Below are positions 43,815 through 52,238 of a DNA stretch of 64,000 nucleotides, piece by piece. Source of the DNA: Paraglaciecola chathamensis S18K6 (GTDB lineage Bacteria > Pseudomonadota > Gammaproteobacteria > Enterobacterales > Alteromonadaceae); assembly GCA_000314955.1 (NCBI GenBank), contig BAEM01000034.1:214155-278154 (forward strand), in the 5' to 3' direction. The number at the start of each line of letters is the position of its first letter. Position 1 is the first letter of the stretch. Position numbers and translations under genes: made by a program. The notes below the pieces were generated by a model. It was not told where the DNA came from. It saw only the letters and a list, made by a program, of their open reading frames with translations, and searched no databases.

Positions 43815-44955
43815 CTTTGTAGCTGACGGGGCAACTTATTTCGTCGCAAGCGCAACGACCTTGCTCTGGGCATTTATGTCGTTTTCAAGCTTGGCTATCA
43901 TAGGCGCGCAAATGCTTTTTGCTTTGCTTCTGGATAAACTGCTAGGCGAGCCAACACGCTTTCATCCCCTTGTGTACTTTGGAAGTTTAGCGAACCGGGT
44001 TGCAACAAAATATCATCCACCCACGCCGTTTGAAGCGGCGTTGCCGGACAATGAGGCGCCATTGAGCACTGAGGCGTCACCGGGTAAACAGCCTTCACAA
44101 GTAAGCAGCACAAAAGCACACAACAAGGCGCGCCTAAAAGGCACCTTGTGCTGGCTGGTGTTAGTTCTGCCCTTGCCTATTGTGATGTGGGTGCTCAACT
44201 ATTTTGTAATGCAGTACGCCCAAAGCACTACCTCACTATTACTAACCGCCTTGGCCTGCTTAGTAAATGGCTATCTGCTGTACCTGACCATTGGCATGCA
44301 AAGCTTAAAAGAGCACGCAATGCAGATTTACCAGCCATTAGCACAAGGCGATATCACCAAAGCCCGCCATTTTACCGGTTATATTGTCAGCCGAGATACC
44401 AAAGCGTTAACGCCTAACGACATGAGCCGGGCCACTGTAGAATCGGTTTTAGAAAATGGTCACGATGGTGTCATCGCCAGTCTGTTTTACTTCGCGGTTG
44501 GCGGTGCGCCGCTGGCGGTGTTACATCGCCTTGCTAATACACTTGATGCGATGTGGGGTTACAAAACCCCTCGTTTCCTACATTTTGGTTGGTGGTCAGC
44601 CCGAGCCGACGATCACTTAGGATGGTTAAGTACCTATTGCACATCAATACTGTATGTTCTAGCGGCCTCGCCCCCTTTTCGCTTCAAGCATTTAAGCCGA
44701 GCATGGCAACAAGCGAAAGGCTACAAAAGCAAAAATGGAGGGCGATGCATGGCAACCGGTGCAGGCGTATTGCACTTCACCCTAGGTGGTATATCACAAT
44801 ATCAAGGCAAAACAGTTCACAGCCCAGTGTTGGGGCACGGCAAAGCGGTAGCGTTAGCGGATATCCCCCGCAGTATTGCTCTGGTCAATCGCAGCGCCTG
44901 GTTACTAGCAAGTGCCCTGCTGCTTCTTGGCATTATTATGCAAACGCTCTTTTAA
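43807..44955 (+). CDS. cbiB: Adenosylcobinamide-phosphate synthase
   Basis: A membrane enzyme that attaches aminopropanol phosphate to adenosylcobyric acid. Marks are LLDKLLGEPTRFHPLVYFGSLA, GYIVSRDTKALTPNDMSRATVESVLENGHDGVIASLFYFAVGGAPLAVLHRLANTLDAMWGYKTPRFLHFGWWSARADDHLGWL split over the middle, and GGISQYQGKTVHSPVLGHG. The frame begins at TTG 43807 overlapping the phosphatase stop, with GGGGCGG upstream; the first ATG is at 43876 and matches the usual CbiB N-terminus, so either is possible. Residues about 65-105 are an extra hydrophilic insertion. MITE copy 3 sits four bases after the stop codon. Confidence 0.93.
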   Translation: MIDFVADGATYFVASATTLLWAFMSFSSLAIIGAQMLFALLLDKLLGEPTRFHPLVYFGSLANRVATKYHPPTPFEAALPDNEAPLSTEASPGKQPSQVSSTKAHNKARLKGTLCWLVLVLPLPIVMWVLNYFVMQYAQSTTSLLLTALACLVNGYLLYLTIGMQSLKEHAMQIYQPLAQGDITKARHFTGYIVSRDTKALTPNDMSRATVESVLENGHDGVIASLFYFAVGGAPLAVLHRLANTLDAMWGYKTPRFLHFGWWSARADDHLGWLSTYCTSILYVLAASPPFRFKHLSRAWQQAKGYKSKNGGRCMATGAGVLHFTLGGISQYQGKTVHSPVLGHGKAVALADIPRSIALVNRSAWLLASALLLLGIIMQTLF

Positions 44956-44959
44956 TTAA

Positions 44960-45223
44960 TACCATTCCACGTTAATAAGTGATCACTCAGCGAGAGTTTA
45001 AAAGGGCTTAAACAAGGCGCATGACTGAATGAATAGTTGTTCTCTTTCGAAGTCATGCAACGCAGTGTAAGCCCTTTTAAAACTCGCCTACAAGGAATGC
45101 CCCAGCGGCTTTTGCTCTGCGTTCTCACTATTTGAAAGGGAACAACCATTACTACATAGCGACGCCTTAATCAAAAACCGCTGGACGCATTCTGAGGCGG
45201 TCACTTATTAATGCGGATTGGTA
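44960..45223 (+). mobile_element. 264-bp MITE, copy 3 (inside the cobalamin operon)
   Basis: Same orientation and length as copies 1 and 2. TAA flanks it on both sides (44957-44959 and 45224-45226). It separates cbiB from cobD, so the cobD transcript must read through the element's long inverted repeats or start from a promoter within or after it. Confidence 0.9.
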
Positions 45224-45236
45224 TAAGTACATTTTT

Positions 45237-46409
45237 ATGGATAAAAATATGACATTGATTACGACCCCATCAGCACAAACCTCAGCGCCTAATACCTTAC
45301 AAGAGCAAGCCTTAGTGCATGGCGGGCAACTGAGCAATATGGCGCGGCGTTATCAAATTGAAGAGAAAGACTGGCTTGATTTATCCACCGGTATTGCCCC
45401 GATAGCTTACCCTGTCGGCATACTCCCCAGCGCTTGTTGGCAGCGGCTACCACAACACAATGAGCGGCTATTGCAAGCTGCTCGTCGCTATTATCAAACG
45501 CCAAATGTGCTCCCTACTCCTGGTAGTCAAAGCATCATTCAAATGTTACCGCAAATTTGTAGCACTCAAGGGTTTGCGTGCAGCAAGGTATGGCTGCCAA
45601 AAGTGGGCTATCAAGAACATCGAAAGGCATGGCAAAAGGCGGGCTACCAAACTATTGATTACACCGATATCAATGAACTTGATCGGATAAAGCCCAAGGA
45701 TATTGTATTACTGATCAACCCAAATAATCCCACGGGAGCGTTATATTTAAAAGAACATGTATGCCAGTTGCTTGAAGAGATCCACAGCAAACAAGGCTTA
45801 TTGATCATCGACGAAGCCTTTATGGATGCCACTGGGCAACAATCCATGGCTCAAGAACTCGGGCGGCGTAACCGTGCTATGTCAAACCGTGCGCTTTCAA
45901 CAGAAACTAGCAGCTCAAGTGACTATGCCCACAATACGGATAAAAGCGATGCATTGATTATCCTGCGCTCCGTGGGCAAGTTCTTTGGTTTAGCCGGTGT
46001 TCGCTTAGGGTTTGTGCTAGCGAGTGAGTCTTGGCTCAGTGCTATGTCTTCCTCTTTAGGGCCATGGGCGGTTAGCGGGCCAGCGCAATTTGTCGGTGAA
46101 CGGGCATTAACTGACTATCGCTGGCAAGAAGAACAATGCATTGTACTCACGCGGTTAAGCAGCGCGTTAGAAACCGTATTAACTCAAGCTTTCGCTCAAC
46201 CAGTGCACGGTACCAGCCTGTTTAAAACCGTACGTACGCCCCAAGCCCCAGCTATTTTTGAAGCCTTATGCCAACAAGGTATTTACGTACGCCTCTGTGA
46301 TGAAAAAGATGCCCTGCGCTTTGGTATCCCTCACGAACAAGGCCTAAAACGACTGGAAGATACGTTACATACTGCGCCTGTGCAGCAGCTACTTTTACCG
46401 TGTTCCTAG
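45237..46409 (+). CDS. cobD: Threonine-phosphate decarboxylase (PLP-dependent, CobD type)
   Basis: A 390-residue class I/II aminotransferase-fold enzyme that makes (R)-1-amino-2-propanol phosphate for CbiB. Features are DLSTGIAPIAYP, PTPGSQSIIQMLPQ, LLINPNNPTGALY, LLIIDEAFMDATG with the PLP Asp, and the PLP-binding Lys in ILRSVGKFFGLAGVRLGFVLA. Start choices are ATG at 45237 or 45249; no strong ribosome binding site precedes either, because the MITE ends only 13 bases upstream. It is the last gene of the cobalamin group. Confidence 0.9.
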   Translation: MDKNMTLITTPSAQTSAPNTLQEQALVHGGQLSNMARRYQIEEKDWLDLSTGIAPIAYPVGILPSACWQRLPQHNERLLQAARRYYQTPNVLPTPGSQSIIQMLPQICSTQGFACSKVWLPKVGYQEHRKAWQKAGYQTIDYTDINELDRIKPKDIVLLINPNNPTGALYLKEHVCQLLEEIHSKQGLLIIDEAFMDATGQQSMAQELGRRNRAMSNRALSTETSSSSDYAHNTDKSDALIILRSVGKFFGLAGVRLGFVLASESWLSAMSSSLGPWAVSGPAQFVGERALTDYRWQEEQCIVLTRLSSALETVLTQAFAQPVHGTSLFKTVRTPQAPAIFEALCQQGIYVRLCDEKDALRFGIPHEQGLKRLEDTLHTAPVQQLLLPCS

Positions 46410-46410
46410 C

Positions 46411-46570
46411 AAGAGCAAAAGCCGCTGGAGCAATTCTTTCAGACAAATAGAAAAAGGGCTAACACTGCGTTGCGTGACTTCGAAAATAGAACCATTATTC
46501 GTTCAGTCATGCGCGTGTTTACGCCCTTTTACACTCTCGCAGAGTGATCACTTATCAACCTAAAATGGTA
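46411..46570 (-). mobile_element. Decayed and truncated MITE copy, inverted
   Basis: The reverse complement of this stretch follows the MITE from its TACCATT end through AAGTGATCACTC, GAGAGTGTAAAAGGGC, the GAAGTCACGCAACGCAGTGT block and CCAGCGGCTTTTGCTC, with many substitutions, but lacks the right-hand terminal inverted repeat and about 90 bp. It fills the whole gap between the cobD stop and the crotonase stop. Confidence 0.75.
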
Positions 46571-47401
46571 TTACTTGTCGTCGTATTTTATGTATTCAAA
46601 GTCATGAGCTGAGTCAGACATGTTGAACGAATACATCTCTGATAACACATGAATTCTGAAGTCTCTTTCCACGACGGCTTTCCATGGGCGCACACAAATA
46701 TAATGGGTTAAGCGGCGACAAGAGCGACTCTTTTTCATAATACCTTTGGCAATCTCCCACGCTCGATCAACAATATCTTCACGCTCAACCACTTCATTAA
46801 CCGCACCGAGTTCTAAGCAAGTTTGCGCGTCCATCGCTTCACATGTCAGCATCATGTAATTACCGCGCTTAACCCCAAGAATTTCTTGTAAACATAAGCC
46901 CATACCATCTCCTGGCACATGGCCGCTGTCCATACCGAAATGATCATCCTGCAAAACGAAGTCAGGAGTACATAGGGTAATGTCACTCATCATGCACATT
47001 TCCCAGTGAATCCCTTTACCATTGATAGCGGCGATCGTCGGGATCTCAATATCGTTTATAAAGTTCTCAACGATTTTCAGTGTATCGTAAATTTGTACGT
47101 TGTATCTTTGGTCTTCATCTGGTGATTGCTCAACTTCAGCGAACGATTCGGTATCCCATTCGTTGATCCACTTATCATCTGTTGAAGTCAAAATAAGCAC
47201 TTCATTTTCTTTATCGTGACCGATGACAGTCCATAACTCTGCTAGCGCATGGTGAAATTGGTAACTCCATTTTACTGGGCCATTCTTGGTGTGCATTTTC
47301 ACTTCAAGAATGCCGTTTTCACGCTTAAATTTAAAAAAATCTTTAAACTTTTCGCTGTATTCTTCCAATTTAGGTACTTGATAATATTGATTAATCGCCA
47401 T
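46571..47401 (-). CDS. Crotonase-family hydrolase resembling 6-oxocamphor hydrolase
   Basis: A 276-residue crotonase-fold protein. It resembles 6-oxocamphor hydrolase (CamK) of Rhodococcus more than acyl-CoA hydratases: EYSEKFKDFFKFKRENGILEVKMHT at the N-terminus, DKENEVLILTSTDDKWINEWDTESF, and GDGMGLC. From memory of CamK, its key residues His45, His122, His145, Asp154 and Glu244 have counterparts here at His50/51, His132, His154 or His161, Asp165 and Glu255. CamK cleaves a cyclic beta-diketone by retro-Claisen hydrolysis without CoA. I infer a similar reaction on an unknown diketone. Last gene of the minus-strand catabolic operon; its TAA stop abuts a decayed MITE. Confidence 0.75.
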   Translation of the reverse strand: MAINQYYQVPKLEEYSEKFKDFFKFKRENGILEVKMHTKNGPVKWSYQFHHALAELWTVIGHDKENEVLILTSTDDKWINEWDTESFAEVEQSPDEDQRYNVQIYDTLKIVENFINDIEIPTIAAINGKGIHWEMCMMSDITLCTPDFVLQDDHFGMDSGHVPGDGMGLCLQEILGVKRGNYMMLTCEAMDAQTCLELGAVNEVVEREDIVDRAWEIAKGIMKKSRSCRRLTHYICVRPWKAVVERDFRIHVLSEMYSFNMSDSAHDFEYIKYDDK

Positions 47402-47437
47402 GATGTTTACCTTCTATGTTCATTAATTCGTTTATGA

Positions 47438-48358
47438 TTAGCTCAATTGCTGCTTCGCTTTTTCCACTAAAAAATTACGTAAATTTTGTTTCACTTGTTC
47501 TGCGCTTTGTGGCGTCCACTGCCTGAAACCTTGTCCGGTTTTCATCCCTAAGCGGCCATTGGCCACATTATCCACCAGCAAGGCTGGCGGCTGAGATGTG
47601 TTGTCTAGCGTAGGAAATAAGGTTTTATAGATATCTAATGTTAAATCCAGCCCCACCAAATCAGATTGCTCAAGAGGGCCCAGCACTGCCAGACGCTGGC
47701 CAAACCCGTGCTTTACAACATCATCAATGGTTTCAGCATCACACACTCCCGCTGACACCAAAGCAATGGCTTCGCGTTTCATCGCATGTTGTAAACGGTT
47801 GCCTATAAAGCCCGGAATATCCCGTTTCACATGTACCGACTTCATCCCAACGCTGTTGAGTAATTCGATGCATGTAGCAATAACGGCCAAACTGCTTTGA
47901 TCCCCTTGTACCACTTCGACCAAGCGCACAAGGTGCGGGGGGTTCCAGAAATGGGCACCAACGATGCGTTCAGGGTGACTTATCCCTTGGGCAATATCCG
48001 AAATAGGGATCGCCGAGGTATTGGTGGCTAAAATGCAGTCTTTTGATGTGTGCTTTGCCAATTCATTAAAAATGCTGCGTTTCACCGCGAGCTTTTCAGG
48101 GCCCGCTTCAATCACGAGATCCGCGTTAGCCACTGATTGGGCAAGATCAGTGAAAGTAGAAAGCCGCGTAAGGGCATCACTAGGCAAACCGAACAACTGA
48201 AATATCTCAGCGATTTTCGTCGGTGCTTGCGACAGAACGTCTTCATTTGGGTCCAGTAAACTCACCTGATAACCAGCAGCAAGAAATATCTGCGCTATGC
48301 CGTGCCCCATCAAACCGGCGCCCACAACAGTAATGTTTTGAATATTACTCATCGTCAT
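47438..48358 (-). CDS. 3-hydroxyacyl-CoA dehydrogenase-fold NAD-dependent dehydrogenase (copy 1)
   Basis: A 306-residue NAD-dependent dehydrogenase with N-terminal Rossmann motif VVGAGLMGHGIAQIFLAAGY, the active-site segment GAHFWNPPHLVRLVEVVQGD with catalytic His, and a C-terminal helical domain (DIPGFIGNRLQHAMKREAIALV). No hydratase partner for beta-oxidation and no thiolase or CoA ligase is nearby. The family also includes L-gulonate, carnitine and other free-acid 3-hydroxy dehydrogenases, so the substrate may be a free 3-hydroxy acid. The start overlaps the SDR stop as TAATG. A second member is encoded at 57919. Confidence 0.82.
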   Translation of the reverse strand: MTMSNIQNITVVGAGLMGHGIAQIFLAAGYQVSLLDPNEDVLSQAPTKIAEIFQLFGLPSDALTRLSTFTDLAQSVANADLVIEAGPEKLAVKRSIFNELAKHTSKDCILATNTSAIPISDIAQGISHPERIVGAHFWNPPHLVRLVEVVQGDQSSLAVIATCIELLNSVGMKSVHVKRDIPGFIGNRLQHAMKREAIALVSAGVCDAETIDDVVKHGFGQRLAVLGPLEQSDLVGLDLTLDIYKTLFPTLDNTSQPPALLVDNVANGRLGMKTGQGFRQWTPQSAEQVKQNLRNFLVEKAKQQLS

Positions 48359-49167
48359 TAACCCGCTGTAAAGCCGCCGTCCACATACATTATTTGCCCA
48401 GTGCAGAAATTCGAGGCCGGTGACAGTAAATAAATCGCCATACCAACCAAATCTTCAGCCTCACCCAAGCGCCCTAAAGGCAAGCGTGAAAGTGAGCGTT
48501 GTTTGGTGGCTTGGCCCAGTTCATTGTCTTCATCGAACATCCAAGCGGTCAGTTTTGAACGAAAGACCGTAGGCGCGATAGCATTGACATTGATGCCATG
48601 TTGGCCCCATTCGGTAGCCAGCACCTTGGTTAACATGTCAGTAGCGCCTTTTGAGGTGCAATAGCCGGTATAGCCAGAAATATTGCCATGGCGGCCACGC
48701 ACTGATGACACCATAACGACTTTGCCACCTTTGAGTTTATTCTCAATACGCCAAGTTCCGTAGGCTTTCGCCATAAACCAATTACCACGTACGTTGGCAT
48801 CCATTACGGCCTGCCAATCTTCATAGTCTTGCTCATGAATAAAACCTGCTTTGTTGTATCCAGAGCCGATGAACATTAATTCAATGCTGCCATAGGCCTC
48901 AACCGCAGCGTTGATCATAGCGTTTGCATCGTCTAAGGAATCTGGACGACGGTTGATGGTTTGTACTTCACCACCCACGCTGCGACATTCTTGTGCCACG
49001 CTTTGCAGCTCTTCATTATTGCCCGCCACCAGCGTTAACTTAGCGCCAAGAGATGAAAGAGCGATGGCCACTGCGCGACCAAAGGCACCAGATGCCCCCG
49101 TGATCAAGGCTGATTTGCCTTTAACATCGAATAACGACAAAGGGTTTTTTAAGGGTTCTGAAATCAT
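48358..49167 (-). CDS. Short-chain dehydrogenase/reductase (copy 1)
   Basis: A 269-residue SDR with TGASGAFG cofactor motif, catalytic Ser154/155 (MVSSVRG), Tyr169 and Lys173 (YCTSK) and a glycine-rich C-terminus GQIMYVDGGFTAG. It shares unusual blocks (ANVRxxW, NAIAPTVFRSxLTxWxF) with the SDR at 51325, so the two are paralogues. It probably oxidises or reduces a ring alcohol/ketone in the pathway. Central member of the six-gene minus-strand operon, 11 bp after the cupin gene. Confidence 0.85.
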   Translation of the reverse strand: MISEPLKNPLSLFDVKGKSALITGASGAFGRAVAIALSSLGAKLTLVAGNNEELQSVAQECRSVGGEVQTINRRPDSLDDANAMINAAVEAYGSIELMFIGSGYNKAGFIHEQDYEDWQAVMDANVRGNWFMAKAYGTWRIENKLKGGKVVMVSSVRGRHGNISGYTGYCTSKGATDMLTKVLATEWGQHGINVNAIAPTVFRSKLTAWMFDEDNELGQATKQRSLSRLPLGRLGEAEDLVGMAIYLLSPASNFCTGQIMYVDGGFTAG

Positions 49168-49178
49168 GGGAGCACCTA

Positions 49179-49526
49179 TTAGCTATTGGACACAATGACC
49201 AACATGGTCACCACCTGGTTAGTTCTGTTTTCAACTGAGCGTTCTTCGTTGTAACCAATGACACAAGAATCTAATTTACTCAGCTCTGTGGTGACTTCTC
49301 TGTCTCCCTCTTTGGTCAAGATAGTGGCCTGACCGTCGAGTACGACATACACTTTTTCATTCGGTGAAGATGACCAATTGCATCCTCCGCCGGGTAAAAA
49401 GTAAGACAAGCTACAGGAGAAATTCTCAAGCTTACTGGCCTCTAGCCCCTGAAGGCGTAGCGCCGAAACATCCCAATGCAATTTAGCTTCATAGGGCTTT
49501 GCATCGTTAATTTTAGTTACCTGCAT
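49179..49526 (-). CDS. Small cupin-domain protein
   Basis: A 115-residue single-cupin protein with beta-barrel stretches FSCSLSYFLPGGGCNWSSSPNEKVYVVLDGQATILTKEGDREVTTELSKLDSCVIGYNEERSVEN interrupted by short turns. The usual His pair of motif 1 is replaced (NWSSSPNEK), leaving few obvious metal ligands, so binding without catalysis is possible. The ATG is preceded by AGGAGAAG and overlaps the cyclase 1 gene. Its role in the pathway is unknown. Confidence 0.7.
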   Translation of the reverse strand: MQVTKINDAKPYEAKLHWDVSALRLQGLEASKLENFSCSLSYFLPGGGCNWSSSPNEKVYVVLDGQATILTKEGDREVTTELSKLDSCVIGYNEERSVENRTNQVVTMLVIVSNS

Positions 49527-50325
49527 AATCTTCTCCTGTGTCTATTGTGAATGACTGCTCTGGGTCAAGTAGCGCTACCAAACGAATGCCGCAGCCGTCA
49601 CCACCGGGCCAGCGCCATGGGTAACACATGAAGGTGCACCGCTTGCCGGTAATTTTGTCGATGTCACCGCCTACGTTCTCAATGCCTGGAATTCCCGCGG
49701 CTAGCAACGCTTTATGCGACGGCTCCCAGTGAGGGAAATCTTTCATCACATCACGGCCGGTTTCTTCTTTATATTCTTTAAAAAGATGGTGATGTGTGGG
49801 GCCCGGGCCATGATCGACCAGCTTAGTGCCCAAAGGATGATCTAAGGCTTGTACATCAATACCTAACAGCTTGATTTTCTTCTCAACCAACCACTCTGCG
49901 CCCTCTTTATAAAGGCCGGGGCTGTATTGAAAGTACTCATCGTTGTCGCCTAAGTTTTTGTGGCTACCGGTATTGATAATCACTATGTCGTTTTCACGAA
50001 TTTTAGGTCGCGCGTTCTCTAAATCCTCGGGCGTGACCACCCCCCATTTGCCTTTAGGGATAGAAACTACAACACCGGTACCAAAGAAGCGCCATGGTTC
50101 AAATGAATCGATGTCAGGGGCGTTTTCCGTCACATGTATAGGGGAATCCATATGTGTCCCCCGGTGCATAATCCCTTCCCACTCCATGACTTGGCAGCCA
50201 TGCATGGCGTGAAACTGATGACTGGTAACGGATATGCCTTTTGGGCTTGAAGGCCACTGAGGCATACCATGTCCCCAGCGGTTACTTAAATCAAAATACT
50301 GTAAACCTTTATCTGATGCTGACAT
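49513..50325 (-). CDS. Cyclase-family (PF04199) metal-dependent hydrolase 1
   Basis: A 270-residue enzyme of the cyclase/kynurenine formamidase family. The metal motif HRGTHMDSPIH gives His54, His58, Asp60 and His64; later RENDIVIINTGSH, VQALDHPLGTK and HKALLAAGIPGIENVGGDI follow the family. I start at the ATG at 50325, preceded by AGGAGGAG at ideal distance; a frame reaching 50376 runs back over the upstream gene end. Members hydrolyse amides, lactones or, in dihydrophloroglucinol cyclohydrolase as I recall, a cyclic diketone C-C bond. Here a ring-opening role is inferred from the cluster. Confidence 0.85.
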   Translation of the reverse strand: MSASDKGLQYFDLSNRWGHGMPQWPSSPKGISVTSHQFHAMHGCQVMEWEGIMHRGTHMDSPIHVTENAPDIDSFEPWRFFGTGVVVSIPKGKWGVVTPEDLENARPKIRENDIVIINTGSHKNLGDNDEYFQYSPGLYKEGAEWLVEKKIKLLGIDVQALDHPLGTKLVDHGPGPTHHHLFKEYKEETGRDVMKDFPHWEPSHKALLAAGIPGIENVGGDIDKITGKRCTFMCYPWRWPGGDGCGIRLVALLDPEQSFTIDTGEDYAGN

Positions 50326-50341
50326 AACAGCTCCTCCTGAA

Positions 50342-51148
50342 TTAATTGTCACCGGTTTCGATGCGATATTTGCCATTTGGATCTGATATGGCCATTAGGC
50401 GCACCACGCAGGCATCACCTTCATTCCAGCGCCATGGCATGGCATGAAAAGTACAGCGCTTGCCAGTCACTGTATTTAAGTCGCCACCAACGTTTTCGAT
50501 GGTCGGAATACCATGTTTGAGCAGCAACTTATGGGCAGGGATCCAATCGGGATAGTCTTCACTGGCCTTACGCCCCGTTTCTTGCTGGTATTGAGGGGCA
50601 AGACGCTTCATGGTAGGGCCATTTCTATGTTCACCTAATGAGGTAGCAAGGGGGTGGTCAACTTGTGGGGTATCCACACCCACCATTTTGACTTTTTTGT
50701 CGACTAACCACTGTGCAGCTTCTTCGGATAAACCCGGGGAGTGGCCGAAATACTCTTGGCTATCAGCGTAACGTTGATGCCAGCCAGTATTAATAAGCAC
50801 TATGTCGTCTTCTTTTAGGTATTTTGCACTCGGCTCAAGATCCTCAACGCTAATCAGTTGCCATTTTGATTTCGGGATTGACAACACTATGCCTGTGCCC
50901 CAGAAGCGGTTTAAATCCAGCTCACCCACACCTTTTCCGCCTTGAATAAGATGGATCGGCGCATTTACGTGAGTCGAGGTATGAAAGGTTGTTTTGAATT
51001 TTTGGCTCATTACGCCATGCTTAGCATGGTTTACTGAGCGATAAAGAATGAGTTCATCAAAACCAGGTAAAACAGGTTGGTTATGTTCCCATGGGTGGCT
51101 CAGTTCAACGAATTGAAGGCCGGTTGTTGGTTCGGTTCGCACTGACAT
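50342..51148 (-). CDS. Cyclase-family (PF04199) hydrolase 2, altered metal motif
   Basis: A 268-residue paralogue of cyclase 1 encoded just upstream of it. The metal motif reads FHTSTHVNAPIH: His56, His60 and His66 remain, but the Asp of HxGTHxDxPxH is Asn62. DDIVLINTGWHQRY, VDTPQVDHPLATSL and HKLLLKHGIPTIENVGGDL are conserved. Start at ATG 51148 (MSVRTEP) matches cyclase 1 better than the frame extension to 51223. It is the first gene of the minus-strand operon. It may have a different substrate, or form a complex with cyclase 1. Confidence 0.83.
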   Translation of the reverse strand: MSVRTEPTTGLQFVELSHPWEHNQPVLPGFDELILYRSVNHAKHGVMSQKFKTTFHTSTHVNAPIHLIQGGKGVGELDLNRFWGTGIVLSIPKSKWQLISVEDLEPSAKYLKEDDIVLINTGWHQRYADSQEYFGHSPGLSEEAAQWLVDKKVKMVGVDTPQVDHPLATSLGEHRNGPTMKRLAPQYQQETGRKASEDYPDWIPAHKLLLKHGIPTIENVGGDLNTVTGKRCTFHAMPWRWNEGDACVVRLMAISDPNGKYRIETGDN

Positions 51149-51324
51149 TTTTTTGTTCCACTTTTTCTTTGTGTGAAACGAGTATTGCACGGGATTTTTC
51201 GCTATTCGACATGGGTGTCTCAACTATTAAAACACTCAACGAATATAAATGGTTTTTGTTTTTGTCCTACTAAATACTAGCTCTATCGGAAAATATTTAT
51301 GGCCAAAACCGAAGAGGAAACAGA
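51149..51324. promoter_or_regulatory. Divergent promoter region of the diketone-type cluster
   Basis: About 175 bp, AT-rich, between the six-gene minus-strand operon and the plus-strand SDR. Both promoters must be here. I cannot place a specific operator. Confidence 0.5.
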
Positions 51325-52113
51325 ATGAAAAACACTCTTACACCCAGCGAATTATTTAGTTTAAAAGGTAAATCTGCACTCGTGGTCGGCGCCTCAGGCG
51401 CATTAGGTGGGGCAGCGGCCCATGCCTTGGCTGCAGCGGGTGCAAACTTGACATTAACTGGCTCAAATAGTGAGACACTAAAAAGCCTAGCGCAGGAAAT
51501 GGAGCACTACGGTGTTTCAATAACTGTGCACATCGGTCGTCCTGAAACACAAGACGATGCTCAGGAGATGATAAACACTGCTACACAATCCTCTCCTTTA
51601 GACATAGTAGTATGCGCATCAGGTACCAGTGTTGTTAAACCCATTACCGATATGCAACCTGGCGAGTTTGATAAAGTCATGGATGCCAACGTTCGTCAGT
51701 CATGGCTAGTATGCCGCGCAGCTAGTAAAGTGATGATTGAACAAAACCGCGGCGGCAAAATGATTTTAGTGTCATCGGTTCGTGCTCATTTTGCCACGCC
51801 AGCTGGCACATCCGCCTATGGTACGTCGAAAGCCGCCATTAACATGTTGACGCGTTCTTTAGCGGTTGAGCTTGGCCCTCACAATATTTGCGTGAACGCC
51901 ATAGCCCCGACGGTATTTCGCTCTTCACTGACAAGCTGGCTGTTCGAACCTGAATCAGCTGATAAACGTCAGCAAGTGCTAAACCGAATTCCTATTGGAC
52001 GCCTTGGTGAGCCAGAAGACTTTAATGGCATATTCATGTTTCTGGCATCGCAGGCATCAAACTTAATCACAGGTGAAATCATCAACATAGATGGTGGCTT
52101 TTCCTGTAACTAA
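51325..52113 (+). CDS. Short-chain dehydrogenase/reductase (copy 2)
   Basis: A 262-residue SDR with VGASGALGG cofactor loop, Ser150/151 (LVSSVRA), Tyr165 and Lys169 (YGTSK) and the end GEIINIDGGFSCN. It is a clear paralogue of the SDR at 48358 (shared LKGKSALxxGASGAxG, DANVRxxW, NAIAPTVFRSxLTxWxFxxE, IPIGRLGExED). GAGGAAAC precedes the ATG. It is divergent from the operon that holds its paralogue; opposite directions on the same ring oxygens, or successive steps, would explain the pair. Confidence 0.85.
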   Translation: MKNTLTPSELFSLKGKSALVVGASGALGGAAAHALAAAGANLTLTGSNSETLKSLAQEMEHYGVSITVHIGRPETQDDAQEMINTATQSSPLDIVVCASGTSVVKPITDMQPGEFDKVMDANVRQSWLVCRAASKVMIEQNRGGKMILVSSVRAHFATPAGTSAYGTSKAAINMLTRSLAVELGPHNICVNAIAPTVFRSSLTSWLFEPESADKRQQVLNRIPIGRLGEPEDFNGIFMFLASQASNLITGEIINIDGGFSCN

Positions 52114-52150
52114 TACCAATTCCAATCAATAATTAACCACTTAGCGAAAA

Positions 52151-52169
52151 GGGCAGTATCTCACTGCCC
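52151..52169. terminator. Hairpin between convergent SDR and methyltransferase genes
   Basis: GGGCAG (52151-52156) pairs with CTGCCC (52164-52169) over a 7-base loop. A second, looser pair ACCTTTGT/ACAAAGGT spans about 52176-52228. No clear T run. It sits between two convergent genes. Confidence 0.4.
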
Positions 52170-52238
52170 GTCGCGACCTTTGTATTGTTATTCCAATTCC
52201 ATTAACGCTTTCATTTCGAACAAAGGTGTATATCGTTG

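Noticed and set aside
52114..52130. TACCAATTCC after the SDR gene as another MITE end
   Set aside because: Only the first bases resemble the terminal repeat, and the following sequence does not match the element.
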